Below are positions 18,679 to 27,142 of a DNA stretch of 64,000 bases, piece by piece. The notes below the pieces were generated by a model. It had not been told where the DNA came from. It did not search any database and saw only the letters and a program-made list of their open reading frames with translations. Made by a program: the position numbers and the translations under genes. Origin of the DNA: Haliea sp. E1-2-M8 (GTDB lineage: Bacteria; Pseudomonadota; Gammaproteobacteria; Pseudomonadales; Halieaceae). The stretch spans positions 110,572 through 174,571 of the forward strand of contig NZ_JAUTDR010000010.1 of NCBI RefSeq assembly GCF_030649675.1, written 5' to 3'. How positions within the stretch are numbered: position 1 is the first letter of the stretch; the number at the start of each line of letters is the position of its first letter.

Positions 18679-20559
18679 ATGCTGAACAAATATCCATTGT
18701 GGAAATATGTCCTGGTGCTGATGGTGTTGGCCACGGGCCTCCTGTACGCCTCACCCAATCTCTATGCACCGGATCCGGCGCTGCAGATTACCGGGGAGAG
18801 CAGTGCCCAGGTCATTGATCAGCAGACCCTGTCCCGGGCAACCGCCGCCCTGACGGAGGCCGGCATCGAGCACTTCGGTGAGCTCATCGACCCGAACGGG
18901 CGCAATGCCCTGGTGCGCCTGCAGAATGCCGACGAACAGCTGGTGGCCCAGGCCCGGGTGCAGCGCGCACTGGGCGACGGCTTCATCGTGGCGCTGAATC
19001 TGGCACCGACCACCCCGGACTGGCTCAGCAGTCTCGGTGGCCAGCCCATGAAGCTGGGTCTGGACCTGAGCGGCGGCGTGCATTTCAAGCTGGAAGTGGA
19101 CATTGATGCGGCCATGGAGCGGCGCCAGGAATACTATGCCACCGCCATTCGCCGCGCCCTGCGCGAAGACCGTATCCGCGGTATCGTCGACGCCGATGCC
19201 GCGGGCCGCATCGTCGCCCGCCTGCGGACCGAGGCCGACCGCGAACAGACCCGGGATCTGGTGGTGGAAAATCATCCGGAACTGACCCTGGAGCGCGGCG
19301 GCTCCGGCGACAACTGGACCCTGACCGCGGCCATGACCGAGCAGATGCGCACGGAAATTGCCAACTATGCGGTGACCCAGAACCTGACCACCCTGCGCAA
19401 CCGGGTCAACGAACTTGGGGTCTCCGAGCCGCTGGTCCAGCGCCAGGGCCAGAACCGCATTGTGGTGGAGCTGCCGGGTATTCAGGACACCGCGGAGGCC
19501 AAACGTATCCTCGGCACCGTGGCCAACCTGGAGTTCCGCCTGGTCGCCAACCTGGACGCGCCGGAATCCGAGAAGCAGCGGTTCGAGTATCGCAGCGAAG
19601 ACCGCGCCGGCTCGTTCGAATGGCTGGAGCGGGAGATCATCATCACCGGCGAGCGGGTCTCCAATGCCCAGGCCAGTTTCGACGAGAACGGTCGCCCCAA
19701 TGTGCAGATCAGCCTCGATAGCGAGGGTGGCACCCTGATGTCGCGGGCCACCCGCGACAACGTCAAGCGCCGCATGGGGGTGCTGTTCATCGAGCGCAAG
19801 TACCGCACCCGCTACGAGATGCAGGAAGACGGCAGTGAAAAGGCGGTACAGATTCCCTACGACGAGCGCAAGCTGCTCACCGCACCGGTGATCCAGTCCG
19901 CCCTGGGTGCCCAGTTCCAGATCACCGGCCTCGACAGCCCGCTGGAAGCTACCGAGCTGGCCCTGATGCTGCGCGCCGGCGCCCTGGCGGCGCCCATCAC
20001 TTTCGTCGAAGAGCGCACCGTGGGGCCGTCCCTGGGGGCCGAGAATATCCGCCTCGGGGTGAAATCCGTGCAGTTCGGCCTCGCCCTGGTGGTGATCTTC
20101 ATGATCCTGTACTACCGGGTCTTCGGGATTATCGCGGTGGTGGCGCTGAGTGCCAACCTGGTGCTGCTGGTGGCGTTCATGTCGCTGATCGGGGCGACTC
20201 TGACGCTGCCCGGCATCGCCGGCATCGTGCTCACGGTGGGCATGGCGGTGGATGCCAACGTACTGATTTTCTCCCGCATACGGGAGGAGTTGCGCGACGG
20301 CCGCTCACCGCAGATGGCGATCCACTCGGGCTATGACGCGGCCCTCTCCACCATTCTGGACGCCAACATCACCACCCTTATTGTGGCGGTTATCCTGTAT
20401 GCCGTGGGCACCGGCCCGGTCAAGGGCTTCGCCGTCACCCTGTCGGTAGGCATCGTGACCTCCATGTTTACCGCCATAATCGGCACTCGCGCCCTGGTCA
20501 ATCTGTTCTACGGCGGGCGCAAGGTGAGAACCCTGTCCATCGGGGGAGTGAAATCATGA
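18679..20559 (+). CDS. secD: Protein translocase subunit SecD
   Basis: Membrane part of the SecDF complex, which uses the proton gradient to finish export of proteins through SecYEG. 626 residues: one N-terminal helix (WKYVLVLMVLATGLLYASP), a large periplasmic domain (including GLDLSGGVHFKLEVD), and a C-terminal five-helix region with GIVLTVGMAVDANVLIFSRIREE, the RND-like signature. The stop overlaps secF by four bases. The common upstream partners yajC, tgt and queA are absent; purL is upstream instead. A weak ribosome site precedes the ATG. Confidence 0.97.
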   Translation: MLNKYPLWKYVLVLMVLATGLLYASPNLYAPDPALQITGESSAQVIDQQTLSRATAALTEAGIEHFGELIDPNGRNALVRLQNADEQLVAQARVQRALGDGFIVALNLAPTTPDWLSSLGGQPMKLGLDLSGGVHFKLEVDIDAAMERRQEYYATAIRRALREDRIRGIVDADAAGRIVARLRTEADREQTRDLVVENHPELTLERGGSGDNWTLTAAMTEQMRTEIANYAVTQNLTTLRNRVNELGVSEPLVQRQGQNRIVVELPGIQDTAEAKRILGTVANLEFRLVANLDAPESEKQRFEYRSEDRAGSFEWLEREIIITGERVSNAQASFDENGRPNVQISLDSEGGTLMSRATRDNVKRRMGVLFIERKYRTRYEMQEDGSEKAVQIPYDERKLLTAPVIQSALGAQFQITGLDSPLEATELALMLRAGALAAPITFVEERTVGPSLGAENIRLGVKSVQFGLALVVIFMILYYRVFGIIAVVALSANLVLLVAFMSLIGATLTLPGIAGIVLTVGMAVDANVLIFSRIREELRDGRSPQMAIHSGYDAALSTILDANITTLIVAVILYAVGTGPVKGFAVTLSVGIVTSMFTAIIGTRALVNLFYGGRKVRTLSIGGVKS

Positions 20560-21470
20560 AAATCATCAACTTCATGGGCCAGCGCAAGCTTGCGCTGGCC
20601 CTGTCCACGATTTTATTGGTCATTGCCATCGCTTCCCTGGCGACCCGCCAGCTCAACTGGGGCCTGGACTTTACCGGTGGCACCCTGGTGGAAGTGAACT
20701 ACAGCCAGTCCGCGAACCTGGGTGAAATTCGCGGCCTGCTCAATTCGAGTGACTACGCGGGCGCGATTGTGGTGAGCTTCGGCAGCGACCGCGATGTCAT
20801 GATCCGTCTGCCCCAGGGCCACGCCGACACCGAGGGCACGGCGCTGGTGCGCCTGCTGGAGGACAACTTCGACGGTGTCGTCGAGCTGCGCAGGATCGAA
20901 TTCGTGGGGCCCCAGGTGGGCGAGGAACTGCGGGAGCAGGGCGGACTGGCCATGCTGATGGCGCTGGGCATGGTGATGCTGTATATCGGCTTCCGCTTCC
21001 AGTTCAAATTCGCCGTCGGCGCTGTCGCCGCCCTGATTCACGACGTCCTCATCACCCTGGGCTTTTTCTCCCTTATCGGCCTTGAGTTCGACCTCACCGT
21101 GCTCGCTGCCCTGCTGGCGGTGATCGGCTACTCCCTCAACGACACCATCGTCGTCTCCGACCGCATCCGCGAGAACTTCCGCAAGCTGCGCAAGGCCGAC
21201 TCGATCGAAGTCATCAACATCTCCCTCTCCGAAACCCTGGGCCGCACCATGGTCACCTCGCTGACCACGTTGCTGGTGCTGGTTTGCCTGGCTCTGTTCG
21301 GCGGCGAAATGATCAACGGCTTCGCCAACGCGCTGCTGGTGGGCGTCGTGGTCGGTACCTACTCATCCATCTATGTCGCTGCCAATGTCCTGGTGCTGAT
21401 GGGCGTGAGCAAGGAAGACCTCATGCTGCCGGTCAAGGAAGGCGCCGAGCAAGAAGACCTGATGCCGTAA
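20556..21470 (+). CDS. secF: Protein translocase subunit SecF
   Basis: Partner of SecD in the inner membrane, 304 residues. Hallmarks are LDFTGGTLVEVNYSQSANLG near the N-terminus and GYSLNDTIVVSDRIRENFRK in the fourth helix. Six membrane helices are visible. Translation is coupled to secD through an ATGA overlap. A short GGGGA/TCCCC hairpin follows the stop but without a T-run. Downstream is a non-coding stretch with two hairpin repeats. Confidence 0.97.
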   Translation: MKIINFMGQRKLALALSTILLVIAIASLATRQLNWGLDFTGGTLVEVNYSQSANLGEIRGLLNSSDYAGAIVVSFGSDRDVMIRLPQGHADTEGTALVRLLEDNFDGVVELRRIEFVGPQVGEELREQGGLAMLMALGMVMLYIGFRFQFKFAVGAVAALIHDVLITLGFFSLIGLEFDLTVLAALLAVIGYSLNDTIVVSDRIRENFRKLRKADSIEVINISLSETLGRTMVTSLTTLLVLVCLALFGGEMINGFANALLVGVVVGTYSSIYVAANVLVLMGVSKEDLMLPVKEGAEQEDLMP

Positions 21471-21560
21471 CGGGGACCATCCCCCGCTCAATTACTTCCG
21501 GACGCAGGGCTTCAGTAGCAGGTGATGAAGGCCGGATTGACGGGAGCTACGTAGCGGGGC

Positions 21561-21691
21561 CGCGGTGCGGGTCCGGCCACTGCCAGTCAGGACTCGCCGC
21601 AAGTACATCCATGTAGGCTCGTATCGCCTGGGCGGCCCCGCGCATCCATGCGCTCAACGGTCCCGACTGGCAGCGGCCGGCCCCACGCCGC
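21561..21691. repeat. Hairpin repeat element, copy A
   Basis: Imperfect inverted repeat. The left arm (21561-21593, ending CTGCCAGTCAGGAC) pairs with the right arm (21660-21691, starting GTCCCGACTGGCAG). The inner 66 bases hold two small palindromes around CATCCATG (TACATCCATGTA and GCGCATCCATGCGC). Read on the minus strand the inner part has the same order of motifs as copy B (21796-21911): GAGCGCATGGATGCGC, later ACATGGATGT, then CTTGCGGCG. No coding capacity. Confidence 0.75.
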
Positions 21692-21795
21692 TTCTGGTGC
21701 CCGTACCTTCCGAGCATGTCATTCGCTGGTCTGCCCGCTTTGCTGTATGTGCCATATCGACGACGCGTGCAGACGTCCAGTTGGCTCCGAAGGTA

Positions 21796-21911
21796 GGTCT
21801 TCAGCGGCAGAGCAGGCAGAGCGGGACTGTGTGAGACATGGATGTCGAGCACAAGCCCCCATGGACGGGTTTACGGCGTGTCCCGATCTGCCTGCTCTGG
21901 TGCTGAAGACC
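21796..21911. repeat. Hairpin repeat element, copy B
   Basis: A 32-base arm (21796-21827) pairs with 21880-21911 with only three mismatches: GGTCTTCAG pairs with CTGAAGACC and AGAGCAGGCAGA with TCTGCCTGCTCT. The inner 52 bases contain GACATGGATGTC and CCCATGGACGGG followed by TTTACGGCGT. Related in its inner part to copy A but in the opposite orientation. The 458-base gap 21471-21928 has no gene; these two elements account for about half of it. Confidence 0.8.
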
Positions 21912-21928
21912 GGATTCACGCGAAGAAT

Positions 21929-22726
21929 CTAGCTTCCCAGCAGCGGCTTGGTGACCTGCAGGACAGCCTTGAAGCACTTGGGATTGCCGCAGACGATATT
22001 GCCCGAGGTCATGTAGTTTTCCGAGGCATTGATGTCGGAGACCATGCCGCCGGCCTCTTTCACCAGCAGCGCGCCCGCGGCCATGTCCCAGGGGGCGAGG
22101 CCGATTTCCCAGAACGCGTCGAGGCGCCCGGCGGCGACGTAGGCGAGGTCCAGGGAGGCGGCGCCGGCGCGGCGGATGCCGGCGACCTGGCCGGCGAGGA
22201 TTTCAAGGGTCTTGCTGTAGGCGGGGAGGCGGTCGTCGCAGTGGTCCTTGAACGGGATGCCGGTGCCGAGCAGAGCGCCGTCGAGACTGGTTCGGCTGCT
22301 GACCCGGATGCGACGGCCGTTGAGCTGGGCGCCGCGACCGCGGGAGGCGGTGAATTCCTCGCGTCGCACCGGGTCGAGGACCACGCCGTGCTCCAGCTTG
22401 CCCTTGTACAGGCAGGCGATGGAAACGGCGTAGTGGGGGATGCCGCGGAGGAAGTTGGTGGTGCCGTCCAGGGGGTCGATGACCCAGCGGTAGTCGGCGT
22501 TTTCGTCGCCGCTGAGGCCGGTCTCCTCGCCCAGGATTGCGTGCTCGGGGAAGGCCTTGCGCAGGTGGTAGATGATCTCGCGCTCGGCATTGCGGTCGAC
22601 GTCGGAGACGAAGTCGTTGACGTTCTTCTCCTGTACGTCGATGCGGTCGAGCTCATCGGAGGCGCGGACAATCTGCTCGCCGGCCTTGCGCGCGGCGCGC
22701 AGTGCGATGTTGACCATCGGTTCCAT
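21929..22726 (-). CDS. suhB: Inositol-1-monophosphatase family protein
   Basis: Phosphatase-fold protein of 265 residues; in E. coli SuhB also joins the rRNA antitermination complex. Metal-site motifs are present: GEETG (in AILGEETGLSG), WVIDPLDGTTNF and the C-terminal APWDMAAGALLVKEAGG. The start at 22726 (MEPMVNIALRAARKAGE) has AGGA seven bases upstream and matches SuhB proteins; the frame is open further upstream. It diverges from trmJ, the usual SuhB-TrmJ arrangement. Confidence 0.95.
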   Translation of the reverse strand: MEPMVNIALRAARKAGEQIVRASDELDRIDVQEKNVNDFVSDVDRNAEREIIYHLRKAFPEHAILGEETGLSGDENADYRWVIDPLDGTTNFLRGIPHYAVSIACLYKGKLEHGVVLDPVRREEFTASRGRGAQLNGRRIRVSSRTSLDGALLGTGIPFKDHCDDRLPAYSKTLEILAGQVAGIRRAGAASLDLAYVAAGRLDAFWEIGLAPWDMAAGALLVKEAGGMVSDINASENYMTSGNIVCGNPKCFKAVLQVTKPLLGS

Positions 22727-22851
22727 AACGGTGTCCTGGGAAGGCGTTTTCGGGCGCGGGATTATAACAGTAGATCTCGCCTTGATCATACCGGCAATCT
22801 GCTACACTTGCCGGCTTTTGCTGGAGGGCGCGGCGCGCGCAGGAACCGGGG

Positions 22852-23661
22852 ATGAATCTCGACAATATCCGCATTGTACTGGTCAACACCTCCCATCCGG
22901 GCAATATCGGAGGCGTCGCCCGGGCGATGAAAAACATGGGCCTTTCGCGCCTGACGCTGGTCGCGCCGCGGCAATTCCCGGACGAGCAGGCCGACTGGCG
23001 CGCCGCCGGTGCGCTTGACCTGCTGCAGCAGGCGACAGTTTGCGCGACACTCGATGAGGCCATTGCCGACTGCCAGTATGTAGTGGGCACCAGCGCGCGC
23101 GAAAGGCGCATCCCCTGGCCGTTGCTGGATCCGCGCCGCTGCGCGGAGGAAATGGCGCGCCGCTCAGGCCGGGAGCAGGTCGCGGTGCTGTTCGGGCGCG
23201 AGGACCGTGGGCTGACCAACGACGAGCTGCAGCGCTGCAACCTGCACCTGCACATCCCCTCGGATCCGCACTACAGCTCCCTCAACCTGGCCATGGCGGT
23301 GCAGATTGTCTGCTATGAGCTGCGCATGCTGCAGCTGGGGGACACTCTGCCGGCCGCGGCGGAGGATGAGTGGGATGCGCCCTTCAGCACCGCGGCGGGC
23401 ATGGAGCGGTTCTACCAGCATCTGGAAGAAACCCTGGTGGGGATCGGCTTTCTCGACCCCGCGGCCCCGCGCCAGCTGATGGCCCGGTTGCGGCGCCTGT
23501 ACGGGCGCGTGCGGCTCGACGAAATGGAGCTCAACATCCTGCGCGGGATCCTCACCGAGACGCAGAAGTTCGCGCCAGCGAGCGATCGCGTCCCGGACAA
23601 TCGCGTCCCGGACAATCGCGTCCCGGACGATGGCGTCCCCGACGATGGCGTCCCCGACTAG
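22852..23661 (+). CDS. trmJ: tRNA (cytidine/uridine-2'-O-)-methyltransferase
   Basis: SPOUT enzyme that 2'-O-methylates position 32 of tRNAs. The knot motifs are visible: VNTSHPGNIGGVARAMKNMG near the N-terminus, VLFGREDRGLTNDEL mid-protein, and IPSDPHYSSLNLAMAVQIVCYE. The last 25 or so residues are unusual: a fivefold (R/G)VPD(N/D) repeat encoded by a 15-base minisatellite that runs through the stop codon. AGGAA precedes the ATG by six bases. The core up to about residue 240 matches the normal family length, so the repeat is a tail extension. Confidence 0.93.
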   Translation: MNLDNIRIVLVNTSHPGNIGGVARAMKNMGLSRLTLVAPRQFPDEQADWRAAGALDLLQQATVCATLDEAIADCQYVVGTSARERRIPWPLLDPRRCAEEMARRSGREQVAVLFGREDRGLTNDELQRCNLHLHIPSDPHYSSLNLAMAVQIVCYELRMLQLGDTLPAAAEDEWDAPFSTAAGMERFYQHLEETLVGIGFLDPAAPRQLMARLRRLYGRVRLDEMELNILRGILTETQKFAPASDRVPDNRVPDNRVPDDGVPDDGVPD

Positions 23662-23730
23662 CGCGCCCCGGGCTGGGCGCCCCGGGCTACGCGCCCCGGG
23701 CTACGCGCCCCGGGCTGGGCGCCCCCAACC
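23588..23730. repeat. Minisatellite across the trmJ stop codon
   Basis: Five 15-base units (GCGTCCCGGACAATC and variants, 23588-23662) are followed without a break by four 14-base units (GCGCCCCGGGCTAC or ...CTGG, 23663-23718) and a partial unit to 23730. The TAG stop of trmJ (23659-23661) lies in the fifth unit. The coding units keep frame; the 14-base units are after the stop. Confidence 0.92.
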
Positions 23731-23763
23731 ATAGTTGATCAATTTGGTTGGTTATTGCATACT
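23731..23763 (+). promoter_or_regulatory. iscR promoter with IscR type-1-like operator
   Basis: A 25-base sequence at 23731-23755 (ATAGTTGATC...TTGGTTAT) agrees with the published IscR type 1 consensus at about 20 of 25 positions by eye. It overlaps a -35 TTGATC (23735-23740) and a -10 CATACT (23758-23763) 17 bases apart. This fits feedback control of iscR by its Fe-S form. Confidence 0.6.
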
Positions 23764-23790
23764 GCCGCCTTTCCACCAACGGGTATTGCC

Positions 23791-24270
23791 ATGCGGCTGA
23801 CCACCAAGGGACGCTATGCTGTTACCGCGATGCTGGACCTGGCGCTGCACGGCGGCGGGGGCCCGGTAAGTCTCGCGGAAATTTCCGGTCGGCAGGACAT
23901 CTCCCTGTCCTACCTGGAGCAGCTGTTTGCGCGTCTGCGGCGGCGCCAGCTGGTGAGCAGCGTGCGCGGTCCGGGCGGTGGTTATCGGCTCGGGCGCAGC
24001 TGCGACGATATTTTTGTTGCCCAGATCATTGACGCGGTAGACGAGGCGGTGGACGCCACCGGCTGCGGCGGCAAGGCGGACTGCCAGCAGGGTGAAGTGT
24101 GTCTGACGCACCACCTGTGGCAGGATCTCAGCGACCAGATTCACGGCTTCCTCAGCCAGATCAGCCTGGCCACCCTGGTGGAGCGGCGGGAAGTGCGTCA
24201 CGTGTCGTCCCGCCAGGATGCCCGTTCGCGCATCAACCAGGATGGCCTGGTTGCCCTGCGGGAACTCTGA
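23791..24270 (+). CDS. iscR: Fe-S cluster-responsive regulator IscR
   Basis: Rrf2-family repressor that carries a [2Fe-2S] cluster and controls Fe-S assembly genes. 159 residues; starts [20 protein letters not shown]. The cluster ligands keep E. coli numbering exactly: Cys92, Cys98, Cys104 and His107 in the segment [17 protein letters not shown]. The winged helix has [19 protein letters not shown]. Only iscS follows in the operon; iscU, iscA, hscB, hscA and fdx are missing before ndk. Confidence 0.96.
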   Translation: MRLTTKGRYAVTAMLDLALHGGGGPVSLAEISGRQDISLSYLEQLFARLRRRQLVSSVRGPGGGYRLGRSCDDIFVAQIIDAVDEAVDATGCGGKADCQQGEVCLTHHLWQDLSDQIHGFLSQISLATLVERREVRHVSSRQDARSRINQDGLVALREL

Positions 24271-24298
24271 GCGTCCGGCCGCGGCCGGCCCCTGACCC

Positions 24299-25453
24299 AT
24301 GCAAAAGCCTGTTTATCTCGACTATCTCGCTTCCACCCCGGTTGATCCGCGGGTCGCGGCCGCCATGGCGGAATGCCTGACCCTGGACGGTAATTTCGGC
24401 AACCCGGCGTCCCGTTCCCATATCTACGGTTGGCGGGCTGAAGAAGCGGTGGAGCAGGCGCGACGCGAACTGGCCGACCTGATCAACGCCGACCCGCGGG
24501 AAATTGTCTGGACTTCCGGGGCCACCGAGGCCGACAACCTGGCGCTCAAGGGTGCCGCCGGTTTCTACCGCGATCGCGGCTGTCACATTGTCACCTCGAA
24601 GATCGAGCACAAAGCGGTATTGGATACCTGTGCCTGGCTTGAGCGGCAGGGCTGGGAGGTCAGCTGGCTGGACCCGGACCGGGACGGCCTGGTCTCGGCC
24701 GCCAGCGTAGCCGCGGCGCTGCGGCCGGATACCCTGCTGGTGAGCGTGATGCACGTCAACAATGAGCTCGGCACCATCAACGACATCGCCGCCATCGGTG
24801 CGGTGGTTCGTGATGCCGGCGCCCTGTTCCACGTGGATGCGGCCCAGAGCGTGGGCAAGATCCCGGTCGATCTGGCACAGTTGCCGGTGGACCTGCTGTC
24901 CATTTCCGCGCACAAGTTCTACGGCCCCAAGGGCATCGGCGCCCTCTACGTGCGGCGTCAGCCCCGGGTGCAGCTGGAAGCGCAGATCCACGGCGGCGGC
25001 CATGAGCGCGGTATGCGCTCGGGCACCCTCGCCACCCACCAGATCGTGGGAATGGGCGAGGCAGCCCGGCTGGCCCGGGAGGAGATGGCGGCGGAGAGCA
25101 CCCGCTTGCTGGCCCTGCGCCAGCGCCTCTGGCAGGGCCTGGCCGGGATCTCCGGACTGCACCTGAACGGGCACCCGGAGGCCCGCGTGGCGGGCGCGCT
25201 GAATGTCAGTGTCGAGGGAGTGGACGGTGAGACCCTGCTGCTGTCCCTGCGCGAGTTGGCCCTGTCCAGCGGTTCTGCCTGCAACTCCGAGAGCATTGAG
25301 CCGTCCTATGTCCTGCGCGCTATCGGCGTTCCCGATGCCCTGGCCCACAGCGCCCTGCGCATGTGCTGTGGCCGTTTTACCACCGAGGAAGACGTCGACC
25401 GCGCTGTCGCCCACCTCGAAGCGGTCATACCCGCCCTGCGCCAGCGCGTTTAG
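24299..25453 (+). CDS. iscS: Cysteine desulfurase IscS, short C-terminus
   Basis: PLP enzyme that takes sulfur from cysteine for Fe-S clusters and tRNA thiolation. 384 residues. The PLP lysine is Lys206 ([12 protein letters not shown]) and the persulfide cysteine is Cys328 ([19 protein letters not shown]), both at E. coli positions. The protein ends right after the [12 protein letters not shown] helix, about 20 residues before the end of E. coli IscS, so the SPLWEM-containing tail that docks IscU is missing. A 14-base GC palindrome (24275-24288) lies in the gap after iscR. The start has a poor ribosome site, so coupling to iscR is likely. Confidence 0.93.
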   Translation: MQKPVYLDYLASTPVDPRVAAAMAECLTLDGNFGNPASRSHIYGWRAEEAVEQARRELADLINADPREIVWTSGATEADNLALKGAAGFYRDRGCHIVTSKIEHKAVLDTCAWLERQGWEVSWLDPDRDGLVSAASVAAALRPDTLLVSVMHVNNELGTINDIAAIGAVVRDAGALFHVDAAQSVGKIPVDLAQLPVDLLSISAHKFYGPKGIGALYVRRQPRVQLEAQIHGGGHERGMRSGTLATHQIVGMGEAARLAREEMAAESTRLLALRQRLWQGLAGISGLHLNGHPEARVAGALNVSVEGVDGETLLLSLRELALSSGSACNSESIEPSYVLRAIGVPDALAHSALRMCCGRFTTEEDVDRAVAHLEAVIPALRQRV

Positions 25454-25479
25454 CGGATGAAACCCGGCAGTAAAGCCCG

Positions 25480-25527
25480 TATAATTGCGCGGCTTTTACC
25501 CGGGGGCCGACGGCCCCTGATTTTTTT
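25480..25527 (+). terminator. Terminator/attenuator-like hairpin in iscS-ndk gap
   Basis: GGGGCCG-A-CGGCCCC (25503-25517) is followed by TGATTTTTTTG, a standard rho-independent terminator for iscRS. A -10-like TATAAT at 25480-25485, followed by TGCGCGGCTTTT, lies just upstream. If it is used, the ndk transcript would begin shortly before the hairpin and could be attenuated. Confidence 0.7.
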
Positions 25528-25548
25528 GTTTTTTGTGGAGATAGTTGC

Positions 25549-25977
25549 ATGGCTGTTGAGCGTACCCTGTCCATTATCAAGCCGGATGCCGTTGCCAAGA
25601 ACGTCATCGGCCAGATCTACTCGCGTTTCGAAGGCGCTGGCCTGGAAGTGGTCGCGGCGAAGATGCTGCGCCTGAGCGAAGACCTGGCCGGCGGTTTTTA
25701 TGCCGAGCACCGGGAGCGCCCCTTCTTCCCCGCCCTGATCGAGTTCATGACCTCCGGCCCGGTCCTGGTGCAGGTGCTGGAAGGCGAGAACGCCATTGCC
25801 AAAAATCGCGAACTGATGGGTGCTACCAACCCGAAGGACGCCGACCCCGGCACGATCCGCGCCGACTTCGCCGAGTCCATTGACGCCAACGCCGTGCATG
25901 GCTCTGACTCGCCGGCTTCCGCCGAACGCGAGATTGCCTATTTCTTCGCCGCCAGCGACCTCTGCGGTCGCGGCTGA
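25549..25977 (+). CDS. ndk: Nucleoside diphosphate kinase
   Basis: Transfers the gamma-phosphate between nucleoside triphosphates and diphosphates. 142 residues, usual length. Starts [21 protein letters not shown]. The catalytic His is in [24 protein letters not shown] lies eight bases before the ATG. It normally follows the isc operon and precedes rlmN, as here. Confidence 0.97.
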   Translation: MAVERTLSIIKPDAVAKNVIGQIYSRFEGAGLEVVAAKMLRLSEDLAGGFYAEHRERPFFPALIEFMTSGPVLVQVLEGENAIAKNRELMGATNPKDADPGTIRADFAESIDANAVHGSDSPASAEREIAYFFAASDLCGRG

Positions 25978-25993
25978 GCGAGCGGACCCCGCC

Positions 25994-27142
25994 ATGACCG
26001 CCCCGCTGATTGCCACCACTGCCGTCCATTCCCGGGTCAACCTCCTGGGCATGACGCAACCGCAGCTGGAACAGTTCTTCCTTGACCTGGGGGAGAAGAA
26101 GTTCCGTGCCCAGCAGGTGATGAAGTGGATCCACCACGGCGGGGTCACCGATATTGGCGCCATGTCCAACCTGGGCAAGGCGCTGCGGGAAAAGCTGCTG
26201 CAGATCGCCGAAGTGCGGCCGCCGGAAATTGTCAGCCAGCACGACTCCACCGACGGCACCCGCAAGTGGGCGGTGCGGGTGGCAGGTGGCGGGCTGGTGG
26301 AAGCGGTGCTGATTCCCGAGGGCACCCGGGCCACGCTCTGCGTGTCGTCGCAGGTGGGCTGCAGTCTGGATTGCAGTTTCTGTTCCACCGGCAAGCAGGG
26401 TTTCATGCGCGATCTGACCGCGGCCGAGATCGTCGGCCAGGTGTGGCTGGCGATAAAATCTTACGACGCCTTTCAATCGGGCAACGGCCGGGTGGTCACC
26501 AATGTGGTGATGATGGGCATGGGCGAACCGCTGATGAACTTCGACAACGTGGTCGCGGCCATGGACCTTATGCTGTCGGACCTGGGCTACGGCATTTCCA
26601 AGCGGCGGGTCACCCTGAGCACCTCCGGCGTGGTGCCGGCGCTGGACCGGCTGGCGGAACTCAGCGAAGTGTCCCTGGCGATCTCGCTGCATGCGCCCAA
26701 CGATGCCCTGCGCAGCCAGCTGGTGCCGATCAATCGCAAGTACCCGATTGCCGAGCTGTTGCGCAGTGCACGCCAATACATAGATGCCCAGGCCGACAGC
26801 AAGCGCGTGGTTACAGTGGAGTACACCCTGATTGCCGGGGTCAATGACCAGCCGGACCAGGCTCGCGAGCTGGCGCTGCTGTTGAAAGATTTTCCGTGCA
26901 AGATCAACCTCATTCCCTTCAACAGTTTTCCCGGCTCGGAGTACCGCCGTCCCAGCGGCAACGCCGTGTCGCGGTTCTGGCAAGTGCTGGTGGATGCCGG
27001 CTATATTGTCACCGTCCGCACCACCCGTGGGGACGACATCGACGCGGCCTGCGGGCAACTGGTGGGCCAGGTGGTCGACCGCACGCGTCGCAGTGAGCGC
27101 CACCGTGCAGCGGGCCAGGCCCGGGAGGTAGAGGCAGGGTGA
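25994..27142 (+). CDS. rlmN: Dual-specificity RNA methyltransferase RlmN
   Basis: Radical-SAM enzyme that puts a 2-methyl group on A2503 of 23S rRNA and A37 of some tRNAs. 382 residues. The cluster motif is [15 protein letters not shown] (Cys-x3-Cys-x2-Cys). Other family segments are [28 protein letters not shown], and near the end the resolving Cys region [14 protein letters not shown]. The frame is open upstream into ndk, but ATG at 25994 gives the family N-terminus ([15 protein letters not shown]). Its stop overlaps the next start as GTGA. Confidence 0.97.
   Translation: MTAPLIATTAVHSRVNLLGMTQPQLEQFFLDLGEKKFRAQQVMKWIHHGGVTDIGAMSNLGKALREKLLQIAEVRPPEIVSQHDSTDGTRKWAVRVAGGGLVEAVLIPEGTRATLCVSSQVGCSLDCSFCSTGKQGFMRDLTAAEIVGQVWLAIKSYDAFQSGNGRVVTNVVMMGMGEPLMNFDNVVAAMDLMLSDLGYGISKRRVTLSTSGVVPALDRLAELSEVSLAISLHAPNDALRSQLVPINRKYPIAELLRSARQYIDAQADSKRVVTVEYTLIAGVNDQPDQARELALLLKDFPCKINLIPFNSFPGSEYRRPSGNAVSRFWQVLVDAGYIVTVRTTRGDDIDAACGQLVGQVVDRTRRSERHRAAGQAREVEAG

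Noticed and set aside
21561..21911. Hairpin elements as integron attC sites or a CRISPR array
   Set aside because: Arms are too long, no GTTRRRY/RYYYAAC core pair, no integrase or cassettes, and no regularly spaced repeats.
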